From Marinobacter arenosus (GTDB taxonomy: Bacteria; Pseudomonadota; Gammaproteobacteria; Pseudomonadales; Oleiphilaceae), in the NCBI RefSeq assembly GCF_019264345.1, contig NZ_JAHVAO010000002.1:273711-337710 (forward strand): 64,000 nucleotides of DNA, in the 5' to 3' direction. Shown piece after piece: positions 8,946-18,233 of this stretch. Below the pieces are notes generated by a model. The model ran no database searches, had not been told where the DNA came from, and worked only from the letters and a program-made list of their open reading frames with translations. Position 1 is the first letter of the stretch, and each line of letters opens with the position of its first letter. The position numbers and the translations under genes were made by a program.

Positions 8946-9152
8946 TTAAAGAGCAACAACGTTCTCCGCCTGAGGACCTTTCTGGCCCTGAGTCACGGTG
9001 AACTCAACTTCCTGGCCTTCGGCCAGAGTCTTGAAACCACCGCCCTGAATGGCGCTGTAGTGAACGAATACGTCCGGGCCGCCTTCACGAGTAATAAAAC
9101 CAAAACCTTTTGCTTCGTTGAAGAACTTAACGTTGCCGGTAACAGTAGACAT
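8946..9152 (-). CDS. Cold-shock protein, CspA family
   Basis: A 68-residue nucleic-acid-binding cold-shock domain with RNP1 as KGFGFI and RNP2 as DVFVHYSAI. It probably acts as an RNA chaperone. Start ATG 9152 ([13 protein letters not shown]) matches the family length; a longer frame from 9173 adds seven residues. The upstream non-coding stretch of about 270 bases could hold the long leader usual for csp genes. A TTCG-loop terminator follows the gene. Confidence 0.93.
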   Translation of the reverse strand: MSTVTGNVKFFNEAKGFGFITREGGPDVFVHYSAIQGGGFKTLAEGQEVEFTVTQGQKGPQAENVVAL

Positions 9153-9428
9153 AGATAACTTTCCTGAATTCAATCTTTAATATGCCGCCAGACTATCCTC
9201 GTGATAGTTGGTCGACGTTGTGCGGGAAACAAAAAACTGGCGGGATCAAAAACAGGACGTACAACTATTAAAGCGTTAAGGCGTCTTATTGATGAAATGC
9301 TTTGCTAAATCTTTCCAACGGCACTCACTGTACTCCACAAACCTGCAGATGCAAAGGAATTTCTTATAAGCACAAACCCGTGGCAACCTCGGGTTGTGGT
9401 GCCGGTCACATCCATAAGGGAGGAGCCT

Positions 9429-9752
9429 ATGAAGTTTATCTTCGAAGTTCGAATGAAAGACGGACACACCGCAGAGGAGTACGCCGACGCCTGGGTGAGG
9501 GCGAGCCGGCTGATCCAGCAGGCGCCCGGTGCCCGTGGCACGGAGCTGCATCGCAAGATTGGCGACCCCGACACTTTGATTGCCATCGCCAGTTGGGACA
9601 GCAAGGCGGCCAGGGACGCCATGGAATCCAAACACAATCCGCGAGTGGCGGAAATCATCCGAAGCGCCGCACCGTTCGTGGACATCACGCCGCTTGGGGA
9701 ATTCGACGATCCGGAATGGGTGGTGATGCCGCCGGAGAATTCAGATCACTAG
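9429..9752 (+). CDS. Dimeric alpha/beta-barrel (ABM-like) protein
   Basis: A 107-residue protein with an antibiotic-biosynthesis-monooxygenase-like ferredoxin fold: the beta strand MKFIFEVRMKDG, the helix EEYADAWVRAS and the central LIAIASWDSKAARDAME. Many members act on small aromatics or have no known role. ATG 9429 has GGAGG just upstream. It stands alone between the cold-shock gene and a lipoprotein gene. Confidence 0.6.
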   Translation: MKFIFEVRMKDGHTAEEYADAWVRASRLIQQAPGARGTELHRKIGDPDTLIAIASWDSKAARDAMESKHNPRVAEIIRSAAPFVDITPLGEFDDPEWVVMPPENSDH

Positions 9753-9869
9753 TCATTATTCGGATAGACGTTTGTTTTGACGACATGTTTGTAGCTGGCA
9801 GTGTGTCACGAAAATACCCGTTACATCCCGTTACACTGAGCCCTCAAAATAACAAGCGGGGACTCTGTT

Positions 9870-11450
9870 GTGGCGGTAAAGGGAATGACGATCGGTTTGC
9901 TGTTCGCTTTTATTCTGGTCGGTTGTGGGGGCAGCGGAAGCGAAGGCAATAATCCGGCAGAGAGCACCGGGTCCGACGCCGAGACGGTGGACAACCAAAC
10001 GGTTCAGTCAAACACCGGTTACTTTGTTGACGCGCCTGTAAAAGGTCTTCGTTACCGCACTGATACCCTCGAAGGCACGACGGATGCACTGGGCCGGTTC
10101 AACTATCAGCCCGGTGAGACAATTTCCTTCCGTATCGGCGGCACAGAACTCGGAGCGAGCGACGCGGTTGGCTTTATGACACCGGGCAGCCTTGATGAAA
10201 CGGGGCAGTGGGACGGCACCCGCGCCATCAACATTGCCCGGTTATTGCTCACGCTCGATTCAGACCAGAATCCACTTAATGGTATCGTCATTGACGATCA
10301 GGCCCACCTTGCATTTGCCGACCTGGGCTTTGACCTGTCCGTCTCTCCCCAACAGCTGACCGAATCCAGCGTTTTGCAGGAAGCACTGAAAAATGCGGAT
10401 CGCATCGGTCTCGTCACGGTTGACTACGCACGCGACCATCTGAGCTCCGTGGCCGAGCAATTGCCGGATGCGCCCTCAGAGGCCGATATCATTGCCTTGC
10501 TTGATACCGGTCCTAACTATTCTGGTCGCCAGACGCCGATGACGGCCACGCCGGATAACCTTCGCCAGGCCGCTCAGGTATTTTGGGCCGACCCCGCGAA
10601 ACCGGCGCCGGATATTCACTGGCTCTTGAGCCTGTTTGACCCCCAGATTTTGCGAGACGTGTTTGTTCGCTTTGATGGCGATCAGGCCCAGCCCCCGGGT
10701 ATCCGTGTCTTGGGAAATGTTGAATACGACGAGAATGATAAAACGCTATTTAAGTCAGCGAGTCTCGTGGTGTCATTTGATGATTTTAACTACGGCGGGC
10801 GCGCATATAACGGTTCCGTGGTGACGGAGATCCTGCCGGGGGAAGCCTATGAACTTATCTACCTGCCCGAAGATGCAACGGAGACGACGACGGTCAATAT
10901 AGAAACCTTCGAATACGGTCTTTATTTTTACGATCTTCGGGTCACGGGGGCTGACGGTTCACTTGGCATTCATGGTTGGCAGAGTGTCGTTCAAACGGTT
11001 GAGAACCCCTATCGAATTCACCGTGAGTGGACGATGGATGTGACTCTCCGGGAGCTGTACACCGACCGGTTGGTAAGGCTGTTCGCAGAGAACCTCATGA
11101 GTTACGACGAAGATCTTGAAGGAATGGGTGCCAACTATGGCCGCACCGCGATTCTGGAGGGCCCGGTTACCGTTGCTCATTCGTCACTTGGATCGTTCGA
11201 CGTGGATGGGACAATTCGCAAGGATGCTCCTGACGGTATCGTCGAGGAGGCACATCTGGAATTCTATCGTGACGATACGACTATGTTCGGCACAGTGACG
11301 GCGATCCTGCCACCTGAATCCGAGGATCCGAATGGTCATGTTCTGTCTGAAGTGTTGTCGCCTGAGACTGGCGAGTCAGTGGCATTTGAACGGTTCGAGC
11401 TCAAAACACCTTTGACCAGATCGGACGAGACCGAAAATTCGACTCCCTAG
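9870..11450 (+). CDS. Large putative lipoprotein
   Basis: A 526-residue exported protein. The leader ends in a lipobox (LVGC, Cys19) followed by a Gly/Ser-rich linker, so it is probably anchored in the outer membrane. Residues about 50-100 (GYFVDAPVKGLRYRTDTLEG, then TDALGRFNYQPGE) match a domain that recurs at the N terminus of large exported proteins of marine gammaproteobacteria. The remainder is unrecognised and beta-rich. GTG 9870 is chosen for the GGGGA upstream; ATG 9885 is possible. Confidence 0.75.
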   Translation: MAVKGMTIGLLFAFILVGCGGSGSEGNNPAESTGSDAETVDNQTVQSNTGYFVDAPVKGLRYRTDTLEGTTDALGRFNYQPGETISFRIGGTELGASDAVGFMTPGSLDETGQWDGTRAINIARLLLTLDSDQNPLNGIVIDDQAHLAFADLGFDLSVSPQQLTESSVLQEALKNADRIGLVTVDYARDHLSSVAEQLPDAPSEADIIALLDTGPNYSGRQTPMTATPDNLRQAAQVFWADPAKPAPDIHWLLSLFDPQILRDVFVRFDGDQAQPPGIRVLGNVEYDENDKTLFKSASLVVSFDDFNYGGRAYNGSVVTEILPGEAYELIYLPEDATETTTVNIETFEYGLYFYDLRVTGADGSLGIHGWQSVVQTVENPYRIHREWTMDVTLRELYTDRLVRLFAENLMSYDEDLEGMGANYGRTAILEGPVTVAHSSLGSFDVDGTIRKDAPDGIVEEAHLEFYRDDTTMFGTVTAILPPESEDPNGHVLSEVLSPETGESVAFERFELKTPLTRSDETENSTP

Positions 11451-11546
11451 GCGCCGGGCGAGTGTGGTAAGTCAGACGGGTAGGCCCCATTGCTGCATTT
11501 GCCTGCTATCTTTAGATACAGTCACTTAGGGTAGTCGGAGCAGGGC

Positions 11547-12629
11547 ATGTTGGAATCCATTGGGGCGGGCACGAGCTCGTGGTTGTATCCGGGCCTGACG
11601 GCCATCGTGTCCGTTGTTCTGACCTTTGCCATTTATCGGCTCGTTCTCGCGTTTATCCGGCGGCTGACACGCCGCAAGGCGGTACCCCGGCTGTTTCTGG
11701 ATGCATCGGCCAGGGCGCTGGGTGTCTTCATCTGTTTGATGGTGCTCAATGGCGTCCTCGAGGCTGCCCCTTCCGAGCTCCCGTTTCTCACCGAATTCCA
11801 GCACATCGGGACGCTGCTGCTGATCCTCGCCGGCACCTGGACCCTGGTTCGCTGCACCTCCGCCATCGGCGATGTGATCGTCACCCTGAATCCGGTCCTT
11901 GAAGGGGAGTGGAAGCGGGCGAGGAAAGTGGAGACCCAGACCCGCTTCCTTGTCCGTGGCCTGAATATCCTGATCGTGATTCTTGGGCTCGGTGCGGCGC
12001 TGATGACCTTCGATTCGGTTCGTCATGTCGGCGGCAGTCTTCTGGCGTCGGCAGGTGTCGGTGGCATCATTCTGGGTTTCGCGGCCAGGCCGGTGTTGGG
12101 AAACCTGCTGGCCGGTATGCAGATTGCGCTGACCCAGCCCTTCCGTATCGACGATGTGCTGTACGTCCAGAATGAGTGGTGCTGGGTGGAAGAGGTAACC
12201 GCCACCTATGTGGTGTTACGGGTCTGGGATCTGAGGCGCCTGATCGTGCCGCTGCAGTGGTTCATCGAGAACCCGTTTCAGAACTGGTCCAGGAACACTG
12301 CCGATCTGATGGGCACCGTGTTCATCCGGCTTGATTACGGTATGCCGATCTTACCCTTGCGCGAGGAGTTTGCCCGGCTGTTACGGCAGGCTCCGCAATG
12401 GGATGGCAAGGTGGAAACGGTTCAGGTAACCGATTCCGATGATCGCACCATTCAGGTCCGTTTCCTGATGAGTGCGCCAGATTCCAGCCAGGCCTGGGAT
12501 CTGCGATGTGCCGTTCGGGAGGGATTGATTACGTTCCTTCAGGAGAATTATCCGGAGTATCTCCCGCGGATCCGTGCCCGCCTGGTGGACGGCGAACCCG
12601 TTCTGGAAGCGTCACCGTCGCCACGGTGA
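11547..12629 (+). CDS. MscS family mechanosensitive ion channel
   Basis: A 360-residue inner-membrane channel of the small-conductance mechanosensitive family, likely protecting against osmotic downshock. About four hydrophobic helices precede the pore helix, seen as LLASAGVGGIILGFAARPVL. The MscS beta domain follows (PFRIDDVLYVQNEWCWVEEV, then ENPFQNWSR). The C-terminal alpha/beta domain lies after about residue 260. The last 18 bases overlap the convergent pirin gene. Confidence 0.88.
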   Translation: MLESIGAGTSSWLYPGLTAIVSVVLTFAIYRLVLAFIRRLTRRKAVPRLFLDASARALGVFICLMVLNGVLEAAPSELPFLTEFQHIGTLLLILAGTWTLVRCTSAIGDVIVTLNPVLEGEWKRARKVETQTRFLVRGLNILIVILGLGAALMTFDSVRHVGGSLLASAGVGGIILGFAARPVLGNLLAGMQIALTQPFRIDDVLYVQNEWCWVEEVTATYVVLRVWDLRRLIVPLQWFIENPFQNWSRNTADLMGTVFIRLDYGMPILPLREEFARLLRQAPQWDGKVETVQVTDSDDRTIQVRFLMSAPDSSQAWDLRCAVREGLITFLQENYPEYLPRIRARLVDGEPVLEASPSPR

Positions 12630-13484
12630 GCGCGGCCCCTGCAGACGTTCGCCCTGCCACTCGGGAATTGTGCCGAAACGCAGGCTTTCGGCGTCCCAGT
12701 CCTGTTCGGCCTGCACGATCTCTTCCTTGTGATAGCCCACGTAGTTCCACCACATGACAACCTCCTTATCCAGCGGCTCGCCTCCGATAAGGAGGAGCTG
12801 GGTCGATGGCTCGCAGATCACCGTCAGCGTTTTCTGGCCAGCCTCCAGATAGGCAAGTTCGTCCGTTTCAAAGCGCTCGCCATTGATTTCGCATGCTCCG
12901 GTCAGTGCAAGGATGCCGTATTCAAACTCCGAGTCCAGGTCCAGTTCAAGCGTCTGGGCCAGTTCGCAGAATATGTCCACGCCAACGAGTGGTGAGTACT
13001 GCAGGGTGTCTGCCGTTCTGCCGTTAAAGTGGCCGGTCAGTAGCGTCCAGGTTGCTCCCTGGTTCTGCCAGCAGGGTAGGGAAGAATAATGATCAAATCG
13101 TGGAGGCACATCCCGGTCTGCCTCGGGCAGCGCGATCCAAAGCTGGGCCGCGTGCAGTGTCCGGTCGCCGAAGAGTGACTCTTCGGTGTGACTGATCCCG
13201 TGGCCGGCGGTCATCAGGTTGACCTCGCCCGGCCGAATGGGCTGGGCGGTGCCCAGGCTGTCCCGGTGCAGAAGTTCGCCCTGAATCATCCAGGTGAAGG
13301 TTTGCAGCCCGATATGGGGGTGCGGACCGACACGCAGCCCCTGCTGAGCGTCGTCGAAGGTGACCGGGCCGATGTGATCGAGAAAGCACCAGGCACCGAT
13401 CTGGCGCCGGCCGCGGGTGGGGAGGTTTCGGGCCACGGGAATGCCGCCCACTTCTCCGGTCCTTGGCTGAAAGCGTTGCGTCAT
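12612..13484 (-). CDS. Pirin family protein
   Basis: A 290-residue bicupin. The N-terminal cupin carries metal ligands in HPHIGLQTFTWMIQGELLHRD and the motif MTAGHGISHTEES, as in pirins such as YhhW with quercetinase-like activity. The C-terminal cupin is also present (LTVICEPSTQLLLIGGEPL). ATG 13484 is chosen at MTQRFQPRTG; an upstream frame adds 15 residues. It is convergent with the MscS gene and overlaps it by 18 bases. Confidence 0.87.
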   Translation of the reverse strand: MTQRFQPRTGEVGGIPVARNLPTRGRRQIGAWCFLDHIGPVTFDDAQQGLRVGPHPHIGLQTFTWMIQGELLHRDSLGTAQPIRPGEVNLMTAGHGISHTEESLFGDRTLHAAQLWIALPEADRDVPPRFDHYSSLPCWQNQGATWTLLTGHFNGRTADTLQYSPLVGVDIFCELAQTLELDLDSEFEYGILALTGACEINGERFETDELAYLEAGQKTLTVICEPSTQLLLIGGEPLDKEVVMWWNYVGYHKEEIVQAEQDWDAESLRFGTIPEWQGERLQGPRSPWRR

Positions 13485-13690
13485 GTTTTCCGCCTTTGAC
13501 AGTGAAACTTCAGCATGGTCTGCACACAAGGAAACGGCAAGCCCCTTTTTTCAGAGGCAATCGGGCTGAACGTATCAGAAATTTGATGGCCCGGGTTGTC
13601 GGCTTATGGTTAGCTGGGTAATTATGCGGTGTTGCCAACCAGGCCGGAGCGTCCTGGTTTTACAAACAATGATTATGAAGGAGTCCTGCC

Positions 13691-14545
13691 TTGTCTGATC
13701 TTGCCACCTACGAAAGCTTCACTGTTGAAGTCCGGAATTACGTTGCCCATGTCCAGTTCAGCCGTCCGGATGTGTTGAACACGATGAACAAGGCGTTCTG
13801 GCTCGAGCTGCCGAGATGTATGCAGGATATTGAAGCCAATTCCGACGCCCGGGTCATCGTGATTTCCAGCACCGGCAAGCATTTTTCGGCAGGCATGGAT
13901 CTGGGTGTGTTCAGCGATCCGAAGGCGGTACCGATGAGTGGTGATCCGGGACGTATGGCAGAAAATCTCCGGCGCGTTGTCCTGCAGCTTCAGGACACCC
14001 TGACGTCGCTTGAGAAAGTTCGCCTGCCGGTTCTCGCGGCCATTCACGGTGGTTGCATTGGCGGTGCCCTGGATCTGGTGTGTGCGGCCGACAGCCGGTA
14101 CTGCACCGAAGACGCCTATTTCACTATCAAGGAAACCGAGCTGGGCATGACGGCGGACGTTGGCACTCTGCAGCGGCTGCCGAAACTGATGCCGGAAGGC
14201 GTGGTCCGCGAACTGGCCTACACCGGTCGCAAGTTCTCTGCCCGGGAAGCCCAGAACCTGGGCTTCGTGAATGCGATCTATCCGGATCAGGAGGCGTTGC
14301 TTGAGGCGGTCATGGATATCGCCGGCCAGATCGCGGCCAATTCACCCCTGGCGGTCACCGGATGCAAGGAGATGCTCAACTACAGCCGTGACCACTCGGT
14401 CGAAGACAGCCTTCGCTACATGGCGACCTGGCAGGCGGGCATGTTCCGCCCTGGCGACATGATGACCACCTTCCAGGCCAAAGCCCAGAAGAAGGTTCCG
14501 GAGTACGGTGACCTGCTTCCGGTGAAAGGCCTGTTCGAGTCCTGA
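13691..14545 (+). CDS. Crotonase family protein, dienoyl-CoA isomerase-like
   Basis: A 284-residue enoyl-CoA hydratase/isomerase superfamily member. Oxyanion-hole loops are visible as SSTGKHFSAGMDLG and IHGGCIGGALDLV. The TADVGTLQRLP stretch, with an Asp where hydratases carry Glu, fits the delta3,5-delta2,4-dienoyl-CoA isomerase subgroup used in oxidation of unsaturated fatty acids. The start is TTG at 13691, preceded by AAGGAG. It is directly followed by the CPBP protease gene with no gap. Confidence 0.83.
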   Translation: MSDLATYESFTVEVRNYVAHVQFSRPDVLNTMNKAFWLELPRCMQDIEANSDARVIVISSTGKHFSAGMDLGVFSDPKAVPMSGDPGRMAENLRRVVLQLQDTLTSLEKVRLPVLAAIHGGCIGGALDLVCAADSRYCTEDAYFTIKETELGMTADVGTLQRLPKLMPEGVVRELAYTGRKFSAREAQNLGFVNAIYPDQEALLEAVMDIAGQIAANSPLAVTGCKEMLNYSRDHSVEDSLRYMATWQAGMFRPGDMMTTFQAKAQKKVPEYGDLLPVKGLFES

Positions 14546-15145
14546 ATGGCTGTGGGACGCGCCCGGTCTGGAATCTCCCCACTGTCCGCCCTGATGTTTC
14601 AGGGTGGCATTGGGGTGGTGGGGCTGGTCGCGATTCTCGCGTTCGGCATCCCGGTTCAAAATGACGGGCTGTCCTGGCGACAAGGTATTGCCTGGGGCTG
14701 CCTGGGGGCCTTCGCAACCTATGGCGTGCTGATTGCGCTTACCCGCATCCCCGGCCTGTTCCCGGACAATCTTGAACGCCAGATGAGAAACCTCCACGAC
14801 TTTGCGGCCAGTTTTGGTGCCGCGGTTCTGGTGGCGTTATCGGTTGTGGCCGGGGTCGGGGAGGAATTATTGTTCCGGGGGGCGGTGCAGGGCTGGCTCA
14901 CGGGCAGCCTCGGTGAAGTGACCGCCATCGCCGTTGCCTCATTGCTGTTTGGCCTGGTGCACTACATTTCCTTTACCTATTTTCTTGTTGCGACAGGGCT
15001 TGGATTGGTGCTCGGCTCCGCCTATGCACTGTCAGACAGCCTCGCCATGGTCATGATCTGGCATGCGGTGTACGACATGGTCGCGCTGTTCTGCCTGCTG
15101 CGTTTCCCGCACTGGTTTGGCGTGTCGCCGCGACATCACCCCTAG
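14546..15145 (+). CDS. CPBP family intramembrane glutamic endopeptidase
   Basis: A 199-residue multi-helix membrane protein of the CAAX-protease/bacteriocin-processing (ABI) family. Catalytic motifs are EELLFRG (EExxxR), FGLVHYISF with a conserved His, and the final WHAVYD. The ATG begins right after the TGA of the crotonase gene, so translation is probably coupled. The substrate is unknown. It overlaps the convergent DUF2721 gene at the shared CTAG. Confidence 0.83.
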   Translation: MAVGRARSGISPLSALMFQGGIGVVGLVAILAFGIPVQNDGLSWRQGIAWGCLGAFATYGVLIALTRIPGLFPDNLERQMRNLHDFAASFGAAVLVALSVVAGVGEELLFRGAVQGWLTGSLGEVTAIAVASLLFGLVHYISFTYFLVATGLGLVLGSAYALSDSLAMVMIWHAVYDMVALFCLLRFPHWFGVSPRHHP

Positions 15146-15555
15146 TGGGTATCCTCCTGCGGTGCGCTCTTCCGCGCTTCAAAGCTGGCGAGCTCAACGT
15201 TGATGGCGTTGGTGGAAATCTGGATCTCGTAGAGCGAGTACAGGAGTGAGAAAGATAGCAGAACCAGGCTGATGCCGAAGGCCACGATGCCAGGCATCTC
15301 CGCGCCCAGGAACAACAGGAACATGGACACGGTGCACAGGAAGAAACTCAGGACGCCATAGGCCTGCATGCGCTTGGTCAGCACAATGCGTTTGCGCAGC
15401 ATGTTGATCTGGCGGGCAATCAGCCCATGGTCTTCCTCTGTGTCCATCTGTTTCAGCTGACGGATGAGCTGGGCAAGAACCAGAAAGCGATTGGTGTAGG
15501 CCAGCAGCAACAGGGAGATTGCCGGGAACAGCAGGGCAGGCGTTGTCAGGTCCAA
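15142..15555 (-). CDS. DUF2721 family membrane protein
   Basis: A 137-residue membrane protein with an N-terminal hydrophobic segment (LLFPAISLLLLAYTNRFLVL), a charged cytoplasmic helix (RQLKQMDTEEDHGLIARQIN) and two later helices (VLSFFLCTVSMFLLFLG, IVAFGISLVLLSFSLLYSLY). This layout matches DUF2721. Function is unknown. It is the last of a minus-strand run with the GGCT-like and NnrU genes. Confidence 0.8.
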   Translation of the reverse strand: MDLTTPALLFPAISLLLLAYTNRFLVLAQLIRQLKQMDTEEDHGLIARQINMLRKRIVLTKRMQAYGVLSFFLCTVSMFLLFLGAEMPGIVAFGISLVLLSFSLLYSLYEIQISTNAINVELASFEARKSAPQEDTH

Positions 15556-15591
15556 AATCGGTTCCTTGTCTTTTCGGATAGAGGGGCCTCT

Positions 15592-15945
15592 TCACCGGAC
15601 GCCCGATACGATACGCCGGTGAGATGCAACCGGCCTGTTGTAAATATAGACCCAGGCTGAGCCGTGCTGTGTTGCCATGCGGGTGCGCAGGTACAGGCTC
15701 TCTTTCGGTGCCGCCGGGAAGTAGTCCTCCAGAATGTCCAGATCCGCAAGGGTGCGGTCGTCGATGGCATACACCTCAACCAGAACCCCCTTCGAGGCCC
15801 TGACCACGGCACCCGGGTAGGGGCCGAGATCATACAGCGTCAGCCCGGGCAGGGAATCCTCACCAAGATACGTTGCCCCCCGCAGCCATTGGCTGTTGGA
15901 GCCACCGCGCTTCAAGGTGCCATAAACCGCGACCAGGTGTTTCAT
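15592..15945 (-). CDS. Gamma-glutamylcyclotransferase-like protein (YtfP/GGCT)
   Basis: A 117-residue AIG2/GGCT-fold protein. The N-terminal VAVYGTLKRGGSNS is the substrate-loop signature, and the catalytic acid sits in ADLDILEDYF. It may cleave gamma-glutamyl-amine bonds, but small bacterial members are mostly untested. It lies 19 bases after the NnrU stop on the same strand. Confidence 0.82.
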   Translation of the reverse strand: MKHLVAVYGTLKRGGSNSQWLRGATYLGEDSLPGLTLYDLGPYPGAVVRASKGVLVEVYAIDDRTLADLDILEDYFPAAPKESLYLRTRMATQHGSAWVYIYNRPVASHRRIVSGVR

Positions 15946-15964
15946 CGTGGCGCCGGTGCTGTTG

Positions 15965-16534
15965 TCAGGTCGGGGATACGCCGATCAGCCACTGGTGGGC
16001 CCAGACGACGAAGACGACATACACCGCAAGCCCGCCGATGATGGCGATCAGGTCGTTTGCTTTCCCGGCGGGGAGCGCAGGGATCGCCCGCTGGGTGCGT
16101 CGTTTCATGGAAATGCGGTCAACAACGGCCCAGGCCAGGAAGGCTCCGAACAGAATCACATCGTGCAGCATGCCGTTTGCCAGCAGGTGGGCCAGGGCCC
16201 ATAGCTTGACTGCAACCAGTGTCGGGTGTTTGACCGTGGCCTTGATCCGTCCGGGGAAGTAAGTCGCCAGAAACAGTGGGAACACCGGCACCAGCAACAG
16301 CATGGCCAGATGCCGTAACCAGCCCGGCGGCGAATAGAGAACGGTCGGGTCCATTCGGGCAGCGCCGTAGCCATTCACGATCAGGGCAATCCCGATCAGG
16401 GCGATGATGGAATAGAGGCCTTTGTAGGGCCATTCGCCCAGAGCGGCCTGCAGGCGGTTACGCAGTGGCTCGTTGACGATGGATAGCGAGTGAATACCGA
16501 GAAACAGAACCAGGCCGGCAATCAGTGTGGCCAT
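15965..16534 (-). CDS. NnrU family membrane protein
   Basis: A 189-residue protein with about five to six hydrophobic helices. Family features are GLVLFLGIHSLSIV, the loop RHLAMLLLVPVFPLFLATYF, and HPTLVAVKLWALAHLLANG with its conserved His residues. NnrU was named for nitric-oxide/nitrite reduction loci, but relatives occur widely without them, as here. It is probably co-transcribed with the two following minus-strand genes. Confidence 0.85.
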   Translation of the reverse strand: MATLIAGLVLFLGIHSLSIVNEPLRNRLQAALGEWPYKGLYSIIALIGIALIVNGYGAARMDPTVLYSPPGWLRHLAMLLLVPVFPLFLATYFPGRIKATVKHPTLVAVKLWALAHLLANGMLHDVILFGAFLAWAVVDRISMKRRTQRAIPALPAGKANDLIAIIGGLAVYVVFVVWAHQWLIGVSPT

Positions 16535-16547
16535 TCCCAGAACTCCT

Positions 16548-17423
16548 TTAGTAAGTGAATGGTTTGGCGGCGATCAACGCATCGGTCAGTCGATCCATGA
16601 TGCCGCCGCCGTGGCGCCAAAAATGCCAGTATAGCTGTACCTGCAAGGACTTACCGGGTGCAATGCTCACTAATGTTCCGGCATCGATCTCCCGGCGCGC
16701 CTGCATCTCGGGAATCATCCCGTACCCCATGCCCGCCAGGGCGAGTTTTACGAACCCCTCCGAGGACGGGCACAGGTGATGGGGAACGCTGCCATGGAAG
16801 CCGCATTGGGCGAGAAAGCGGTGCTGGAGCTGGTCGTTGGGCCCGAACACGATGGCCGGCGCTGTCTCCAGGCTGTGTTCGTTGAAGCCGTCACCGAAGT
16901 GTCGCCGGACATACTCCGGGGTGGCCAGCGGGAGATAGGCCATGCTGCCCAGCGGCACGCTGCGTGCGCCGGCCACGGGTTGCGGGCTGCTGCACAGACA
17001 GGCGGCCACATCGCCTTCCCGCATGCGTCGCAGGCCAATGTCCTGATCCTCGATGACCAGGTCGAGCAACAGGGCCTCGTCACTGCAGAACGCGCCGATG
17101 GCCTCGGCCCACCAGGTCGCCAGGGTGTCGGCATTCAGGGCGATTCGCAAACGGGCGGACGGTTCCGAAATGGCAGGAATCGACCGGGCGAGATCGCGCT
17201 CCAATAGCTGAACCTGTTGCACATGGTTCAGCAGCCGCTGCCCGGCGGGCGTGGCTTTCAGGGCAGGGCTGCGCACCAGTACCGGCTGGCCCAGGCGGAT
17301 TTCGAGCGTCCGTATGCGCTGGGACACCGCAGACTGGGTAAGGCCCAGCGCGGCGCCAGCGCGTTCGAATCCGCCACACTCGATGACCGTCGCCAACGCT
17401 TCCAGCAGTTTGTAATCGATCAT
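16548..17423 (-). CDS. argP: LysR family regulator ArgP
   Basis: A 291-residue LysR-type regulator with an N-terminal winged helix (AGAALGLTQSAVSQRIRTLE) and a substrate-binding domain. In enterobacteria ArgP activates the arginine/lysine exporter argO. Here the divergent gene, starting 88 bases away, is exactly such an exporter, which supports the assignment. The length is normal for the family. Confidence 0.9.
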   Translation of the reverse strand: MIDYKLLEALATVIECGGFERAGAALGLTQSAVSQRIRTLEIRLGQPVLVRSPALKATPAGQRLLNHVQQVQLLERDLARSIPAISEPSARLRIALNADTLATWWAEAIGAFCSDEALLLDLVIEDQDIGLRRMREGDVAACLCSSPQPVAGARSVPLGSMAYLPLATPEYVRRHFGDGFNEHSLETAPAIVFGPNDQLQHRFLAQCGFHGSVPHHLCPSSEGFVKLALAGMGYGMIPEMQARREIDAGTLVSIAPGKSLQVQLYWHFWRHGGGIMDRLTDALIAAKPFTY

Positions 17424-17511
17424 TAGAAAAACTTATGTAGCATTATGAGTATGAATTTCCAGTATAGCGGGGAATCGCTATTCTTGCGCCATCAACTGAG
17501 GAGTTCGCGCT
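17424..17511. promoter_or_regulatory. argP-argO divergent promoter region
   Basis: This 88-base AT-richer gap separates argP from the exporter and should contain both promoters and the ArgP site, by analogy with the known pair. Near 17425-17465 the sequence is AT-rich with repeated TATG and ATGAGT elements. I cannot define exact boxes. Confidence 0.5.
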
Positions 17512-18117
17512 GTGCTGGAAAGTTATCTGACAGGATTGGTGGTCTGCGGTGGCATCATCGTGGCAATAGGGGCCCAGAATGCCTACATACTCAGTCAGGC
17601 GATCCGCCGTGAGCATCATTGGTGGTCCGCCGGAATCTGCATGATTGCCGACGTGTCCCTGTTTACCCTGGGCATGTTCGGGGTCAGCGCGGCCCTGATG
17701 GCCGTGCCACAGGCACTGGAAATCCTGCGCTGGCTGGGAGTCGTTTTTCTCGGCTGGCTGGCGGTGCAGGCCTTCTACCGGGCCAGTCGCGGGCGGGTGG
17801 CGCTGGAAGCCGGCGAAATTACCCGGCGTAGCCTCAAAGGTGTGCTCTTTACCACGCTGGCGGTCACGCTGCTGAACCCCCAGGTCTATCTCGATACCCT
17901 GCTGCTGATTCCCGCGGTGGGCGCGCAGCAGGAAAGCACGACCACGTTTCTGGCCGGGGCCAGCAGTGCTTCGATCCTGTGGTTCACCCTGGTGGCGTGG
18001 GGAGGCTCGGCGTTGGCGCCCGTCCTGTCGCGCCCGATGGCCTGGCGCATCATTGACGGGGTCATCGGTCTGATGATGGCCGGTATCGCCCTGCAGCTTG
18101 CCTTTGGTGGATTGTAA
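17512..18117 (+). CDS. argO: LysE/ArgO family amino acid exporter
   Basis: A 201-residue inner-membrane exporter with six hydrophobic helices. The family signature GAQNAYILSQAIRREH lies near residue 20, and TLAVTLLNPQVYLDTLLL contains the conserved NP. It likely exports arginine or lysine under control of the divergent ArgP. The start is GTG 17512 with GAGGAG upstream. The protein fits LysE and ArgO equally well. Confidence 0.87.
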   Translation: MLESYLTGLVVCGGIIVAIGAQNAYILSQAIRREHHWWSAGICMIADVSLFTLGMFGVSAALMAVPQALEILRWLGVVFLGWLAVQAFYRASRGRVALEAGEITRRSLKGVLFTTLAVTLLNPQVYLDTLLLIPAVGAQQESTTTFLAGASSASILWFTLVAWGGSALAPVLSRPMAWRIIDGVIGLMMAGIALQLAFGGL

Positions 18118-18233
18118 GCCCGGGGACGCCGGAAAAAAATTCAAACGACTGTATGAATTTCTGTTGCATCTGCGGGTGCACCTGTAGAAGATAGGCTGCT
18201 ATGTAAAGCCGAATTCACTGCAGGGGCGTGCTC